From Clostridia bacterium (GTDB taxonomy: Bacteria > Bacillota > Clostridia > UBA1381 > UBA9506): 64,000 nt of DNA. Shown piece by piece: positions 1-9,264 of the stretch. Numbering within the stretch: the stretch's first letter is position 1; every line of letters begins with the position of its first letter. The stretch covers positions 143,755-207,754 of the forward strand of contig JAFQAZ010000021.1 in assembly GCA_017416855.1 (NCBI GenBank). The letters run 5' to 3'. The notes under the pieces were generated by a model. The model saw nothing but the letters and a program-made list of their open reading frames with translations. It was not told where the DNA came from and ran no database searches. Both the position numbers and the translations under genes were made by a program.

Positions 1-1965
1 GGCGTTACCACCGCCACCACCGTGTTCTAACACAACCGCCACAGCAATCTGTGGATTATCATAAGGCGCATAGCCTACATAAATACCGTTACTGGAGCCG
101 CTGGAAACCTGTGCACTACCTGTTTTACCGCCGGTTTTAACAGGAAAGTCTGCAAAAGCTGCACTGGCTGTTCCCTCTGAGGTAACCAGTTTCATACCGG
201 CGAGCACCGCCTGCAGGTTTTCTTCCTTAACCTCCAGCTTATGCTTAATTTTTGGTGTATTTTCATAAATAATTGCATTATCCACATTGGATTTAACAGC
301 CTTCAGAAGATGCACTTCATAATTGGTGCCGCCATTGGCTAGTGTTGCCACATAGTTTGCCAGTTGAAGGGGGGTAAACAAGCTGTCAGACTGTCCGATA
401 GCTGCCTGCAGCACATCACCGGGATACCATTCCCGTCCGTTTTTCTCACGAAGCGCCGGCCCGGCCACCTGCCCTTTATCCTCACCGGCCAGTTCAATAC
501 CGGTATATTCGCCCAGACCCAGCTTGGCAGCATATTCCTGAATAGGCTCTATGCCCATTCTTTTTCCCATTTCATAGAAAAAATAGTTGCAGGAATGCTG
601 AATTGCCTGAGAAATATTAATTGTACCGTGGTTCATATGACTACTGCGATAAATATGACACATAAAGTTGTGATTCAGGTAATTATAAACACCGGTTGTT
701 GTCATCAGCTCTGACGGTGTAACCACTCCTGATTCCAGCGAAGCCAGAGCTGTGCACAGCTTAAAGGTGGAACCCGGTTCATAAATACCGTTTAAAGCAC
801 GGTTGAACATCGGTCTGTTCGCATTGTGCAAAAGAGCATTATAGTCTTCATAAAATCGTTCCGGATTATAGGTCGGATACGACGCAATAGCCAGAACTTC
901 CCCGGTATTCAAATCCACCGCAACAGCCGCACCGGCACAGGCATCGTGCCCACTGCCGTAATCACTTGTGGCGGCAATTTTTTGAATATTCTTCTCTAAA
1001 GATTTCTCTGCCGCCCACTGCAGGTCCATATCAACAGTCAGCATAACCGAATGGCCGGGAACCGGATCACGGGAATAGACGATTTCTGTTTCCCCTTCAC
1101 GGATTTTCCGTTCAACACTATTGGTTCCGTCTTTACCTTTTAAATACTGTTCAAAGGCTTTTTCGGCCCCTTCTTTGCCAAGATAATCATTCATGCCATA
1201 GCCCTGATGCTTCAATGTGGCATATTCCTCAGAGCTGATGATGCCGACGCGACCCAGAATGTGAGCCGCCAGGCTGCCGCTGACATACTGGCGAATGGGT
1301 TCGCTATATACCGTTACACAGAAAAACTGATTGCGCTTTTCTTTAATGGTAGTAACAGTTTCAATATCAACATCCGTAGCAAAGACATATGGGTTGTTAG
1401 AAGAAAAATTACGTTTTTCCATCTCGTAGCGGATGCCTGTAATGATCCGCACTTCCTCCGGGGAATACTCATCGCTGATGTTATATCGTTGTTTATACTT
1501 CTCCAGTACTTCCTCTGCAGAAATATCAGCATCATACTTTCTTTCTGTTAGAAAGCTGTTTTTAGCCTTTTGCTGCGCTTCCTCATTGTCTCCCGGAAAC
1601 TGAAAGACAAAAGGTGCCGTGCGCGATATGGGAAAAGAATCATCATATTCCATTCCTTTGGAAGAAAATAATGTCGCCATATTAAAAACCACCCTGTTCA
1701 GGGCGTTTTTATCATCATTAATTTTCGCAATTGCCACCGTGTAACCCTCACGGTTGGTGACCAGCGCTCGGCCATAACGGTCTAAAATTTCACCACGAGG
1801 CGCTTTTACCGGAATGTTTCTTGCCAAACGGCTATCAGAGATTTCTCTGTAATTATCGCCTTCTATAATTTGTAGACTGAACAGACGGGAGATGGCAAGC
1901 AGCGTCAATAAGACAATCAGAACATAGAGAATGACGCCGCGCTTTTTCAATTGTTTGTCCTCCAT
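1..1965 (-). CDS. mrdA: Penicillin-binding protein 2 (elongasome transpeptidase), 3' end cut
   Basis: Class B penicillin-binding protein that cross-links peptidoglycan during side-wall growth with MreBCD. The frame is open for 655 codons from ATG 1965, preceded by AAGGAGG at 1974-1980, and runs off the window. Residues ~9-27 form one membrane anchor. A dimerisation domain with the motif RGEILDRYG follows. The transpeptidase motifs are all present: STFK with Ser399, SCN at 458-460 and KTGSA from Lys614, so only the extreme C-terminus is missing. It is the last visible gene after mreB-mreC-mreD, the usual elongasome order. Function is confident; the final length is unknown. Confidence 0.95.
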   Translation of the reverse strand, partial: MEDKQLKKRGVILYVLIVLLTLLAISRLFSLQIIEGDNYREISDSRLARNIPVKAPRGEILDRYGRALVTNREGYTVAIAKINDDKNALNRVVFNMATLFSSKGMEYDDSFPISRTAPFVFQFPGDNEEAQQKAKNSFLTERKYDADISAEEVLEKYKQRYNISDEYSPEEVRIITGIRYEMEKRNFSSNNPYVFATDVDIETVTTIKEKRNQFFCVTVYSEPIRQYVSGSLAAHILGRVGIISSEEYATLKHQGYGMNDYLGKEGAEKAFEQYLKGKDGTNSVERKIREGETEIVYSRDPVPGHSVMLTVDMDLQWAAEKSLEKNIQKIAATSDYGSGHDACAGAAVAVDLNTGEVLAIASYPTYNPERFYEDYNALLHNANRPMFNRALNGIYEPGSTFKLCTALASLESGVVTPSELMTTTGVYNYLNHNFMCHIYRSSHMNHGTINISQAIQHSCNYFFYEMGKRMGIEPIQEYAAKLGLGEYTGIELAGEDKGQVAGPALREKNGREWYPGDVLQAAIGQSDSLFTPLQLANYVATLANGGTNYEVHLLKAVKSNVDNAIIYENTPKIKHKLEVKEENLQAVLAGMKLVTSEGTASAAFADFPVKTGGKTGSAQVSSGSSNGIYVGYAPYDNPQIAVAVVLEHGGGGGNA

Positions 1966-1979
1966 GTTCCTTGCCTCCT

Positions 1980-2489
1980 TCATTCAAAATAGCTTATCTT
2001 TTTAACGATGGGATGTATGGCCAATGCAAACACAAAATTATATGCCACCATAGGCAGAATTTTACAGAAAACAGCATACCAGCCTGCACCCTTACCCCAA
2101 ATAACAAAGTAAAAAAGATAGGTTAAAACTTCATAAGGAACGGTTAATACGGCAACAAATACCATAGATACAAATGCATTGTGGTTAAACAAGTTATCGC
2201 TGACAGAAAGGCAGAGCCAGGCCACATACACACAAAGAAGCGTATTCATTCCCATAGTTCTTCCGCCAAACAAATCCAGAATCAGGCCACAGGCCACACC
2301 AACCACTAAAGAACTGTAGTCATCATGCAAAAGCCCATAGCAAACCACAATGATAAACAAAAGATTCGGAATGACATGAAACACTTCAATGCCACGGAGA
2401 ACCGTGGTTTGAAGTGTTGCAGATAACAGTATTAAAATGCCGGTTAAAGCCCAACTGAGAGCAGGGCTTGTTTGTCTGAACTGATTCAT
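1980..2489 (-). CDS. mreD: Rod shape-determining protein MreD
   Basis: Small multi-pass membrane protein of the rod complex, 169 residues and almost wholly hydrophobic, with about five predicted membrane segments. Motifs typical of MreD include the conserved Asp-Leu-Phe-Gly loop (DLFGGRTMGMNTL). It lies 4 bp after mreC and its stop abuts the ribosome binding site of mrdA, so it should be made from the same transcript. MreD sequences are poorly conserved, so the call rests on hydrophobicity, length and position between mreC and mrdA. Confidence 0.92.
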   Translation of the reverse strand: MNQFRQTSPALSWALTGILILLSATLQTTVLRGIEVFHVIPNLLFIIVVCYGLLHDDYSSLVVGVACGLILDLFGGRTMGMNTLLCVYVAWLCLSVSDNLFNHNAFVSMVFVAVLTVPYEVLTYLFYFVIWGKGAGWYAVFCKILPMVAYNFVFALAIHPIVKKISYFE

Positions 2490-2493
2490 GGTA

Positions 2494-3315
2494 TTACCTA
2501 TTGCTCCGGAGAATCATAACTTCCCGGATCCTTTCAAAATCAACGGCTGTTTCAATAATTGCATGTTGAGAATAGCCCATAGAATCGCTTTTAATCTCTG
2601 ATACCGTTCCGATTAAAAGGCCGGCAGGATACACGCCACCCAAACCGGAGGTCACCACCGTATCCCCCACAACAACCGTGCTGGAATCGTTTGTGATAAA
2701 ATTCATCATACACTGGTCGCTGTCTGCCAAAGATAAATCACCATCAACAATAGCAAGGCTCTGTGTACGGTTAATGGAGGCGCCAACAGAACTATCTGCA
2801 TCAATAATGGTGATCACCTTTGACCAGTTGTGCCCTACTTCCATCACACGACCTACAAGGCCCTGACCAGACACCACAGCATCATCAACCAAAATACCGT
2901 CGTTACTGCCTTTATCTACCGTGAAGGTATAAAACCAATTGCCGGGATCCTTGGCGATGACAGAAGCACCGACCATATCCTGATCCTGGGAATTGGATTT
3001 CAGTTCTAAGAGCGATCTGAGCCGCTCGTTTTCTTCCTTATAGCCTTCCAGTTCCCGCACCTGCCGTGACAGTTCGTCCACCTGGTCCTTCAGCTCTAAA
3101 TTTTCCTGCTGAAAATCCTTCATATCACCGACAAAATTGAAGAAACCACCAACGCCGTTGCCAATGCCGGAAAAGAATTTTTGTACCGGACTTAAAATGG
3201 TGCCCAGTATATTACCGGAAGAGGAATCGGGCAAGGCAAAAGAGAGGGCCATAAAAACCAAAATCACAACTGTGATAATGGCAATAACAACCGGCATTTT
3301 TCTTCTTTTTTCCAT
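2494..3315 (-). CDS. mreC: Rod shape-determining protein MreC
   Basis: Bitopic membrane protein that links cytoplasmic MreB to the periplasmic-side wall synthases. The 273 residues comprise a short basic N-terminus, one membrane helix (~8-28), a coiled coil (~65-105, with ELKDQVDELSRQVRELEGYK) used for dimerisation, then the beta-rich MreC domain containing DKGSNDGI and GLVGRV motifs. The start ATG 3315 has AGGAGGAGG just upstream. It is followed 4 bp later by mreD and lies 34 bp after mreB. Confidence 0.95.
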   Translation of the reverse strand: MEKRRKMPVVIAIITVVILVFMALSFALPDSSSGNILGTILSPVQKFFSGIGNGVGGFFNFVGDMKDFQQENLELKDQVDELSRQVRELEGYKEENERLRSLLELKSNSQDQDMVGASVIAKDPGNWFYTFTVDKGSNDGILVDDAVVSGQGLVGRVMEVGHNWSKVITIIDADSSVGASINRTQSLAIVDGDLSLADSDQCMMNFITNDSSTVVVGDTVVTSGLGGVYPAGLLIGTVSEIKSDSMGYSQHAIIETAVDFERIREVMILRSNR

Positions 3316-3349
3316 TGTCCTCCTCCTTTTCTCTCAATATAATCCCAAT

Positions 3350-4372
3350 TTATCTCCACCGTCTGGAACGATTGCTCAAAATGCCCTGACCGGATTTTTC
3401 TAAAGCTGAAAGTGCCAGGCCGGTACCCAACGCCACACAGTCTAACGCGTTATCAGCCACATAAACAGGAATACCTGTTTCTTCAGCGATTAACACATCC
3501 AGACCACGAATCAACGCCCCACCACCTGTTAAAGTAATACCGCGGTTCATAACGTCTGCTGCCAGTTCCGGCGGTGTTTTTTCCAATGTATTTTTAATAG
3601 CATCTACAATGGAAAAAATAGACTCCGACAAAGCGCCACGAATTTCACGGCTTGTCAAAGAAACGGTTCTGGGCAGACCGGTAATCAGGTCACGACCTTT
3701 TACTTCCATCGTGCTTTCATCTTCATATTCATAAGCGGAGCCAATGCCGAACTTAATTTCTTCAGCAGTACGTTCACCAATCATCAGATTATATTCTTTT
3801 TTAATGTAATCTACAATATCATCATCCAGTTCGTCACCGGCGATGCGCAGAGACTGGCTGGCAACAATACCGCCATAAGAAATAACGGCCACTTCTGTGG
3901 TACCGCCACCGATATCAACAACCATGCTACCCGTAGGCTCGGATACCGGCAGACCGGCACCGATGGCTGCTGCCATAGGTTCTTCAATCAAATAAGCATT
4001 TTTGCCGCCAGCAGATAAAACAGATTCTTCTACTGCACGACGTTCCACTTCGGTTACACCAAAGGGAATACAAACCACAACAGTTGGTTTGAAGAAAGAA
4101 GAGGGATATGCCTTTTTAATAAAATACTTAAGCATAGCCTGTGTGCTGGCAAAGTCAGCAATAACGCCATCCTTTAAAGGGCGAATTGCCACCACATTGC
4201 CAGGGGTACGACCAATCATTTCTTTGGCTTCATTACCCACTTTTAAAATTTTACCTTCACTTTTGTTCACAGCCACAACGGAGGGCTCGCGAAGAATGAT
4301 GCCCTTACCCTTTAAGTATACCAGGGTGTTTGCTGTTCCTAAATCGATACCAATATCCTTTGCAAATGACAT
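3350..4372 (-). CDS. mreB: Rod shape-determining actin homologue MreB
   Basis: Bacterial actin that forms membrane-associated filaments organising side-wall synthesis. The 340-residue length is normal. Phosphate-1 motif [11 protein letters not shown], phosphate-2 [15 protein letters not shown] and adenosine motif [12 protein letters not shown] are all intact, so ATP binding is expected. Its ATG 4372 directly follows the stop of maf, whose last codons (GGGAGGTAA) supply the ribosome binding site, so the two are translationally coupled. The maf-mreBCD arrangement is common in Firmicutes. Confidence 0.97.
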   Translation of the reverse strand: MSFAKDIGIDLGTANTLVYLKGKGIILREPSVVAVNKSEGKILKVGNEAKEMIGRTPGNVVAIRPLKDGVIADFASTQAMLKYFIKKAYPSSFFKPTVVVCIPFGVTEVERRAVEESVLSAGGKNAYLIEEPMAAAIGAGLPVSEPTGSMVVDIGGGTTEVAVISYGGIVASQSLRIAGDELDDDIVDYIKKEYNLMIGERTAEEIKFGIGSAYEYEDESTMEVKGRDLITGLPRTVSLTSREIRGALSESIFSIVDAIKNTLEKTPPELAADVMNRGITLTGGGALIRGLDVLIAEETGIPVYVADNALDCVALGTGLALSALEKSGQGILSNRSRRWR

Positions 4373-4996
4373 TTACATTACCTCCCAAATTAATTCAACT
4401 TCAAATTCTTCCTGTAAAAGCTTACCTAAACGCGATAAGGGTAAACCCACAACATTATAATAATCGCCTTCAATTTTCTCTATAAACAAGCCGCCCAAGC
4501 CCTGAATTCCGTATGAGCCTGCTTTGTCTAACGGTTCCTTTGAGGCAACATAAGATGCAATTTCACTGTCTGATAATTTTTTAAAATAAACCAGCGTTTC
4601 TTCCGCTACACTAACGCTCTTTCCATCTTTTCGGCGGAACACCGTTACACCGGTGAGCACGCTATGGCATCTGTCGGATAACCGTCTGAGCATTTGGGCA
4701 GCATCCTGCCCATCCTGCGGTTTTGTCAGAATTTCATCATCTAACACCACCACCGTGTCAGCACCAATGACCAATGCCTCTTCAGACTGCGTTCTGGCAA
4801 CATCAGCCGCCTTTAAAAGCGAAAGACTCTGTACCACCATAGCAGGAGAAAGTCCCTCTGAAATGGTTTCATCTGCCTGTGATGGCACCACAGTAAAGGG
4901 CAGACCTATTTGTTCTAACAATTCCCGACGGCGAGGAGAGCCCGACGCCAGTACCACAGAAACATTCGGTGGTAGTTTAATTTTTATATTATTCAT
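4373..4996 (-). CDS. maf: Maf family nucleoside-triphosphate pyrophosphatase
   Basis: House-cleaning pyrophosphatase that hydrolyses modified or non-canonical nucleoside triphosphates and influences septation in Bacillus. The signature LASGSPRRRELL near the N-terminus and the downstream block IGADTVVVLD define the family. ATG 4996 is chosen because AGGAGA lies 5 bp before it and the ATG overlaps the stop of the upstream gene (TGATGA), giving coupled translation; an in-frame GTG one codon earlier is less likely. Predicted 207 residues, normal for Maf. Confidence 0.93.
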   Translation of the reverse strand: MNNIKIKLPPNVSVVLASGSPRRRELLEQIGLPFTVVPSQADETISEGLSPAMVVQSLSLLKAADVARTQSEEALVIGADTVVVLDDEILTKPQDGQDAAQMLRRLSDRCHSVLTGVTVFRRKDGKSVSVAEETLVYFKKLSDSEIASYVASKEPLDKAGSYGIQGLGGLFIEKIEGDYYNVVGLPLSRLGKLLQEEFEVELIWEVM

Positions 4997-5520
4997 CACT
5001 GTCTCCTAGGTGAAAGAATTAAGCTTTCTATTTGTTTCGCCGCAATTCCTGTCAGCAATCCGCAAGTCGCCGCCAGAATGGTCAAAACAGGTAAATATGA
5101 AAAAATATACACATTTTCCAAAACCAAAGCGCAAACAGCCGTCTGACCTGCATTAAAAAAGAATGCACCCAGCATACTCCGACCAACTGTGCTGATTTTA
5201 CTTGGAAAAAGCTTTTTCAAGCACGCCATAGCTACAATACTGAGTATAGTGCCTGCGCCGCTATAAAACATCATCGTCAGTGCTCCGGAAAACAAAGAGC
5301 TCAACAAGCAACGAAGCAGGCCGACCAGCAGAGCAAAGCCGGCTCCATACCATGAAAAAGCCAATAGCGTCACCACATTGGCAAGCCCAAGCTTTCCTCC
5401 GGGCAGCACCTGAAAAACCGGAATCAGGCTTTCAGCATAGTGCAAAACCAACCCGCAGGAAACCAATAACCCGGCAGTTGTAACATAACGGGCATTCCAT
5501 TTATCAGTACGCAACGCCAT
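4996..5520 (-). CDS. Gx transporter family / heptaprenyl diphosphate synthase component I-like membrane protein
   Basis: Integral membrane protein of about 174 residues with five to six helices. The loop VFQVLPGGKLGLANVVTLLA is characteristic of the Gx family (Hpre_diP_synt_I). It is annotated in Firmicutes as heptaprenyl diphosphate synthase component I or as an ECF-type substrate-binding subunit, and its true substrate is uncertain. The start ATG 5520 is preferred over 5541 because AAGGGAG lies 6 bp before it. It overlaps the NusG-II gene by 17 bp; the NusG-II/Gx pair is a recurrent clostridial unit. Confidence 0.82.
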   Translation of the reverse strand: MALRTDKWNARYVTTAGLLVSCGLVLHYAESLIPVFQVLPGGKLGLANVVTLLAFSWYGAGFALLVGLLRCLLSSLFSGALTMMFYSGAGTILSIVAMACLKKLFPSKISTVGRSMLGAFFFNAGQTAVCALVLENVYIFSYLPVLTILAATCGLLTGIAAKQIESLILSPRRQ

Positions 5521-5872
5521 CCACGCTCCCTTCCCCTTCAATGCGAATGACCAGCCGATTCGGTAGACAAACCAGCATTTCGCCGCTTTTTTGAATGCTT
5601 CCGGCCGCTATTTCCAGATGGTCAGGACAGTCTGATTCCGTTACGCGCACACTACCATTTTCAATCACTATTTTATTATACCCAAATTCCGTTCTGATTG
5701 CAAGAGTCTTACCATTTTTTTCTTGTAGTGTATAACGACCATATTCGCTTCCGTCTACCTCCACAACAGCCTGCAAGCCCGGACTGCTTGAAAACAAAAA
5801 CCCCTGCAAAGAAAGAGCCAGAACGGCACCTGCAATCAAGATACAGAAAATCGCTTTATCCCATTTTGTCAT
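5504..5872 (-). CDS. NusG domain II-containing membrane-anchored protein
   Basis: A 122-residue protein with a single N-terminal membrane helix (~8-27) and an extracytoplasmic small beta domain resembling NusG domain II. The segment with the Val-Asp-Gly-Ser turn, YTLQEKNGKTLAIRTEFG and the conserved ESDCPDH motif identifies the family. Function is not established; in Clostridia it often sits beside a Gx-family protein and an FMN-binding protein, suggesting a link to quinone or redox biology, but no FMN-binding gene is present here. Confidence 0.8.
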   Translation of the reverse strand: MTKWDKAIFCILIAGAVLALSLQGFLFSSSPGLQAVVEVDGSEYGRYTLQEKNGKTLAIRTEFGYNKIVIENGSVRVTESDCPDHLEIAAGSIQKSGEMLVCLPNRLVIRIEGEGSVDGVAY

Positions 5873-5910
5873 AGCATACCGTTGCCGCAGAGTGACGGCA
5901 TTCCTCCTGT

Positions 5911-7947
5911 TTATTGCATTCCACGGTAAAAATGACCCCTTGTAAATCCGCCTTCCGGCGCTTCTTTTTTCTTACCGGACAGAGCTTCCTGATACTCTCT
6001 TATTATTATACAACAAGTTTCATAATTTTCAAGGGAAAAACACAATCTGATGCCATTTATTTGTAAATTTTTTATGTCTAGAATCCTGTCGGCCATATAA
6101 AGCGGTTTCGAATTATAGATAATATTGCCACAATGTCTCGAACCAATGGGAAAAACCTCATTTTTTCTGTCCTTCAGGGCAAACTCCCCTTCATCGCAAA
6201 CACAGCCGTAAGCACTTTTAATGATACAGTTTTCCAACAACATCAAAGGCAAACGGCCATAGCCAATCACCTCTAAAAAGGTATCTGTATGTCTGCGCAA
6301 GCTGCTGATGGCCTTCATATTCAGTTCCGGCGACAGCACAAACCGGGTTACACCCATCTCCTGCAGCATGGCAATGCTTTGACTGTTGGTGATATTCAAC
6401 CGGTGACCAGCCGTAATCTCCCTACCCTGCATCTTGGCCAACTGACCGATATTTTGAATACAAACGCCCTCTTTTTCGCCTATTTCAACAGTTTGCAATT
6501 CTTTGTTGATAGGCGGCAGTAGCACAACAGGGTCTTTGACCTCTTTAGCATCTGCAAGCAAGGATGCCGGCATATAAATCCGCTCGATGCCCATATCAAC
6601 TGCTGCCTTAAGTTGTTCTTTTGTGTTTACCTCTGCACAAAGAACCGGTGTTTCTGTCTTACAATATGTTTTTTTCTCTTCTTGAACAGGAGCTGCAACC
6701 GGCTCTCTGTGGAAACAGTTCACAATTTTTTGCTCCAACTGCTCTAAAGCACTCCGACGGAGAGCGTTTAAGTCTTTAATAGCAACGGCCACGTCATCAG
6801 AAGCTTCTACAGAAACCTCTTTAGCATAGAATGCGGTGCCACCCAGCTTCCGGAGTTGTTCCTCCATCCGGCTTTTCTCTGTGGCGCGGGTGCGCGCCTT
6901 CTGACACAGTTCTCCCGTTACCGAAACTGAAATTCCCTCTCCATTTTCAACCCGGAGATATAAGGGTTCCTCTGTGCGAGCAACCAGCTGCATTGTAACA
7001 GGCAGAGTCTTCTGTTTCTTTTCAATCTCCGGCAGGGCTCCGGCAATTTTCGTTCCATCTGCCATATCCATCATATTACCATAGGTGCATCCGTCAAAAT
7101 ATCCGTAACAGGAGCCACCGCGGGAGAAAAACTTCAGCATACTGCGGATGTCATCTGCTGATACCGTTCCTTCTGTCGCCTGCTTATAAATCCTGGTCAC
7201 CATAGCCACATATTCAGGACTTTTCATGCGTCCTTCTATTTTCAGCGAAGTAACACCTAAATTTTTCAGTTCCTGCACCCTGTCTGCCAGGCACAAATCT
7301 TTCGGGCAAAGCAACGGCAAGGTCTCCGTTACCGGCTGACCGTTTTTCAAAAGCGTATAAGGCAAACGACAGGGCTGTGCACAGCCGCCTCGGTTGCCGC
7401 TCCGCCCGCCTAAAATGCTACTCATCAGGCATTGACCGGAGTACGAAATGCACAATGCTCCATGGACAAAATACTCCAGTTCCATCTGTGTTTTTTCTCT
7501 GATAGCCGCAATCTCTTTCGCTGTTACTTCCCGGGCTAGCACCACGCGGCTTGCACCTATTCTTTCCAGCATAGCAATGCCGTCGCTGTTTGTCACGGTC
7601 ATTTGTGTGCTGGCGTGAACAGGAAACTCCGGCAATTCCTGACGCACCCGTCGTACCAGACCCCAATCCTGCATAATCAGGGCATCTACGCCAATGGCAT
7701 AAGCATACCGGATAAACGCCATTGCCTCATCCAATTCTGTTTCTTTCAAAAGGGTATTGCAACACAAATAAAGCCGACTATTTCGCAAATGACAATAATC
7801 AACGGCCGTGGCCAATTCTTCATCTGTAAAATTTTGTGCGCTTTTACGTGCGCTGTAGCGGTTGCCGCCCACATATACCGCATCGGCACCGTTTTCCACA
7901 GCTGCCCGCAAAGCCTCAAAGCTACCGGCAGGAGCCAAAATTTCCAT
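5911..7947 (-). CDS. Peptidase U32 family protein (tRNA/rRNA hydroxylation type)
   Basis: Long U32 family member of 678 residues. The N-terminal barrel opens with EILAPAGSFEALRAAV and carries the family signature around residues 165-180 (EYFVHGALCISYSGQC) followed by a Cys-rich segment (GGCAQPCR). Known relatives (RlhA, TrhP) take part in prephenate-dependent hydroxylation of rRNA or tRNA rather than proteolysis, so an RNA-modification role is the better inference. The C-terminal half resembles the DUF3656 extension. It starts 3 bp after queG ends, suggesting a paired translation-related function. Confidence 0.88.
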   Translation of the reverse strand: MEILAPAGSFEALRAAVENGADAVYVGGNRYSARKSAQNFTDEELATAVDYCHLRNSRLYLCCNTLLKETELDEAMAFIRYAYAIGVDALIMQDWGLVRRVRQELPEFPVHASTQMTVTNSDGIAMLERIGASRVVLAREVTAKEIAAIREKTQMELEYFVHGALCISYSGQCLMSSILGGRSGNRGGCAQPCRLPYTLLKNGQPVTETLPLLCPKDLCLADRVQELKNLGVTSLKIEGRMKSPEYVAMVTRIYKQATEGTVSADDIRSMLKFFSRGGSCYGYFDGCTYGNMMDMADGTKIAGALPEIEKKQKTLPVTMQLVARTEEPLYLRVENGEGISVSVTGELCQKARTRATEKSRMEEQLRKLGGTAFYAKEVSVEASDDVAVAIKDLNALRRSALEQLEQKIVNCFHREPVAAPVQEEKKTYCKTETPVLCAEVNTKEQLKAAVDMGIERIYMPASLLADAKEVKDPVVLLPPINKELQTVEIGEKEGVCIQNIGQLAKMQGREITAGHRLNITNSQSIAMLQEMGVTRFVLSPELNMKAISSLRRHTDTFLEVIGYGRLPLMLLENCIIKSAYGCVCDEGEFALKDRKNEVFPIGSRHCGNIIYNSKPLYMADRILDIKNLQINGIRLCFSLENYETCCIIIREYQEALSGKKKEAPEGGFTRGHFYRGMQ

Positions 7948-7949
7948 TA

Positions 7950-8849
7950 CTACTTCTCCTCGTTATATCGTCTGAAATTTTTTAATATTGTCTGTTTCGA
8001 ACACCAGGAAAACGGATAATTCTTATACCGTTCTTTAAATTGACGGTTACTCAACGCCGCTATGCTTTCCTCGTTCAATTGCCGTAATGGTTCTCTGTAA
8101 AACTCTCTGATCGGTGTATCCGGCACGTGTTGATTATGCGGACAAACCGATTGGCAAACATCACAGCCATATACATTCCTTTGATGTTCCAAAATGCTTT
8201 GTTGTTCCTCTGTCAATACTTTCGTCTGTGTCAAATAAGAAACGCAGCGTTCACAATCAAAACCAAAATTGTCTGAAAGTGCCTGTCCCGGGCAGGAACG
8301 GATGCAAGCGCCACAACCGACACAACTTGCCTTCATAGGTTCATCTGCTTCTAAAGGTACATTTAATACCAACGCTCCAACAAAGCAATAGGATCCATAC
8401 ACCGGATGAATCAACACATTATTTTTTCCGTAAAAGCCCAATCCGGCTTTCCAAGCCAGATGCCTATCCACCAAAGAGCTCGTATCACACACCGGCAAAC
8501 ATTGCGCTTTTGGCTCTTTGCTTTGAATAAAATCGGCTATTTTCTTCAAGTATTGTTTCACCACAAGGTGATAATCCTGCACCGCCGCATAACGGGATAT
8601 GTTTTCCGGCTGAACAGCACGGATATAATACGGAAACAGGCACACCAGCACGCTTTTCGCTTCTGGCATCAGTTGACATACCGATATCCGTTTTTCGATA
8701 TCTTTTTCCTCAAAAGAACAAGCGGAAAAGTTCTGGTGACGCTTTTCAAGATAAGAAAGCAGTTGTTCATCCCGATCAGCATTGCAAATGCCCACAGCCG
8801 GAACAGACAGACTTTTCGCATATTCTTTTATCTCTTCAGCTTGTAGCAT
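7950..8849 (-). CDS. queG: Epoxyqueuosine reductase QueG
   Basis: Cobalamin-dependent iron-sulfur enzyme for the last step of queuosine synthesis, reducing epoxyqueuosine in tRNA. It is 299 residues long. Two 4Fe-4S clusters are readable: CVGCGACIRSCPG, then a second set with CERC and CDVCQSVCPHNQ. The substrate-domain motif AWKAGLGFYGKNN is also typical. The need for cobalamin fits the B12-related genes elsewhere in this window (cobU, riboswitch-controlled surface proteins). Start ATG 8849 has AGAGGAG 6 bp upstream. Confidence 0.92.
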   Translation of the reverse strand: MLQAEEIKEYAKSLSVPAVGICNADRDEQLLSYLEKRHQNFSACSFEEKDIEKRISVCQLMPEAKSVLVCLFPYYIRAVQPENISRYAAVQDYHLVVKQYLKKIADFIQSKEPKAQCLPVCDTSSLVDRHLAWKAGLGFYGKNNVLIHPVYGSYCFVGALVLNVPLEADEPMKASCVGCGACIRSCPGQALSDNFGFDCERCVSYLTQTKVLTEEQQSILEHQRNVYGCDVCQSVCPHNQHVPDTPIREFYREPLRQLNEESIAALSNRQFKERYKNYPFSWCSKQTILKNFRRYNEEK

Positions 8850-8865
8850 TTCGCTCCTCTTTCCC

Positions 8866-8904
8866 GTAAAAACAAGGCCTGCCGTTGAAAAGGCAGGCCT
8901 CTGT
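8866..8904 (-). terminator. Rho-independent terminator after ireB
   Basis: GC-rich stem AGGCCTGCC / GGCAGGCCT followed by a T-rich tract on the minus strand, placed 6 bp after the ireB stop. It separates ireB from queG. Confidence 0.8.
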
Positions 8905-8909
8905 TATAC

Positions 8910-9161
8910 TTAGTTATTGTCAATGTAATTCTTAACCAGCGCCTCTAACAGTTCATCTCGTTCAACCTTCCGGATCAACGCTCTGGCATTATTATGGCTT
9001 GTAATGTAAGTAGGATCTCCGGACATAATATATCCTACCAACTGGCTGATCGGATGATAACCCTTCTCCTTTAAAGCCGCATATACAGTTGTGATAACAG
9101 ACCGGATATACTCCTCTCTGTCTACCCCGAACTGGTACTGCTGTGTTTCGTTAAAATCCAT
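8910..9161 (-). CDS. ireB: IreB family regulatory phosphoprotein (UPF0297)
   Basis: Small cytoplasmic protein, about 83 residues, matching the UPF0297/IreB family ([38 protein letters not shown]). In Enterococcus it is phosphorylated by the PASTA kinase IreK and restrains cephalosporin resistance. ATG 9161 is preferred over 9167 because GGCGG lies about 9 bp upstream of it. In most Firmicutes ireB is followed by ruvX; here it stands alone between a promoter and a terminator. Confidence 0.92.
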   Translation of the reverse strand: MDFNETQQYQFGVDREEYIRSVITTVYAALKEKGYHPISQLVGYIMSGDPTYITSHNNARALIRKVERDELLEALVKNYIDNN

Positions 9162-9219
9162 AATCATCGCCGCCTTTCATTTCTGTAAAACCATTAGAAT
9201 GCTATAATATCTTATTTAC

Positions 9220-9248
9220 ATTATACAACATTCATACCGCTTATGCAA
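9220..9248 (-). promoter_or_regulatory. Sigma-A promoter for ireB
   Basis: Minus-strand -35 TTGCAT (9248-9243), 17 bp spacer and -10 TATAAT (9225-9220), about 60 bp upstream of the ireB start. Confidence 0.7.
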
Positions 9249-9264
9249 GTTTTTTCTTACTCTG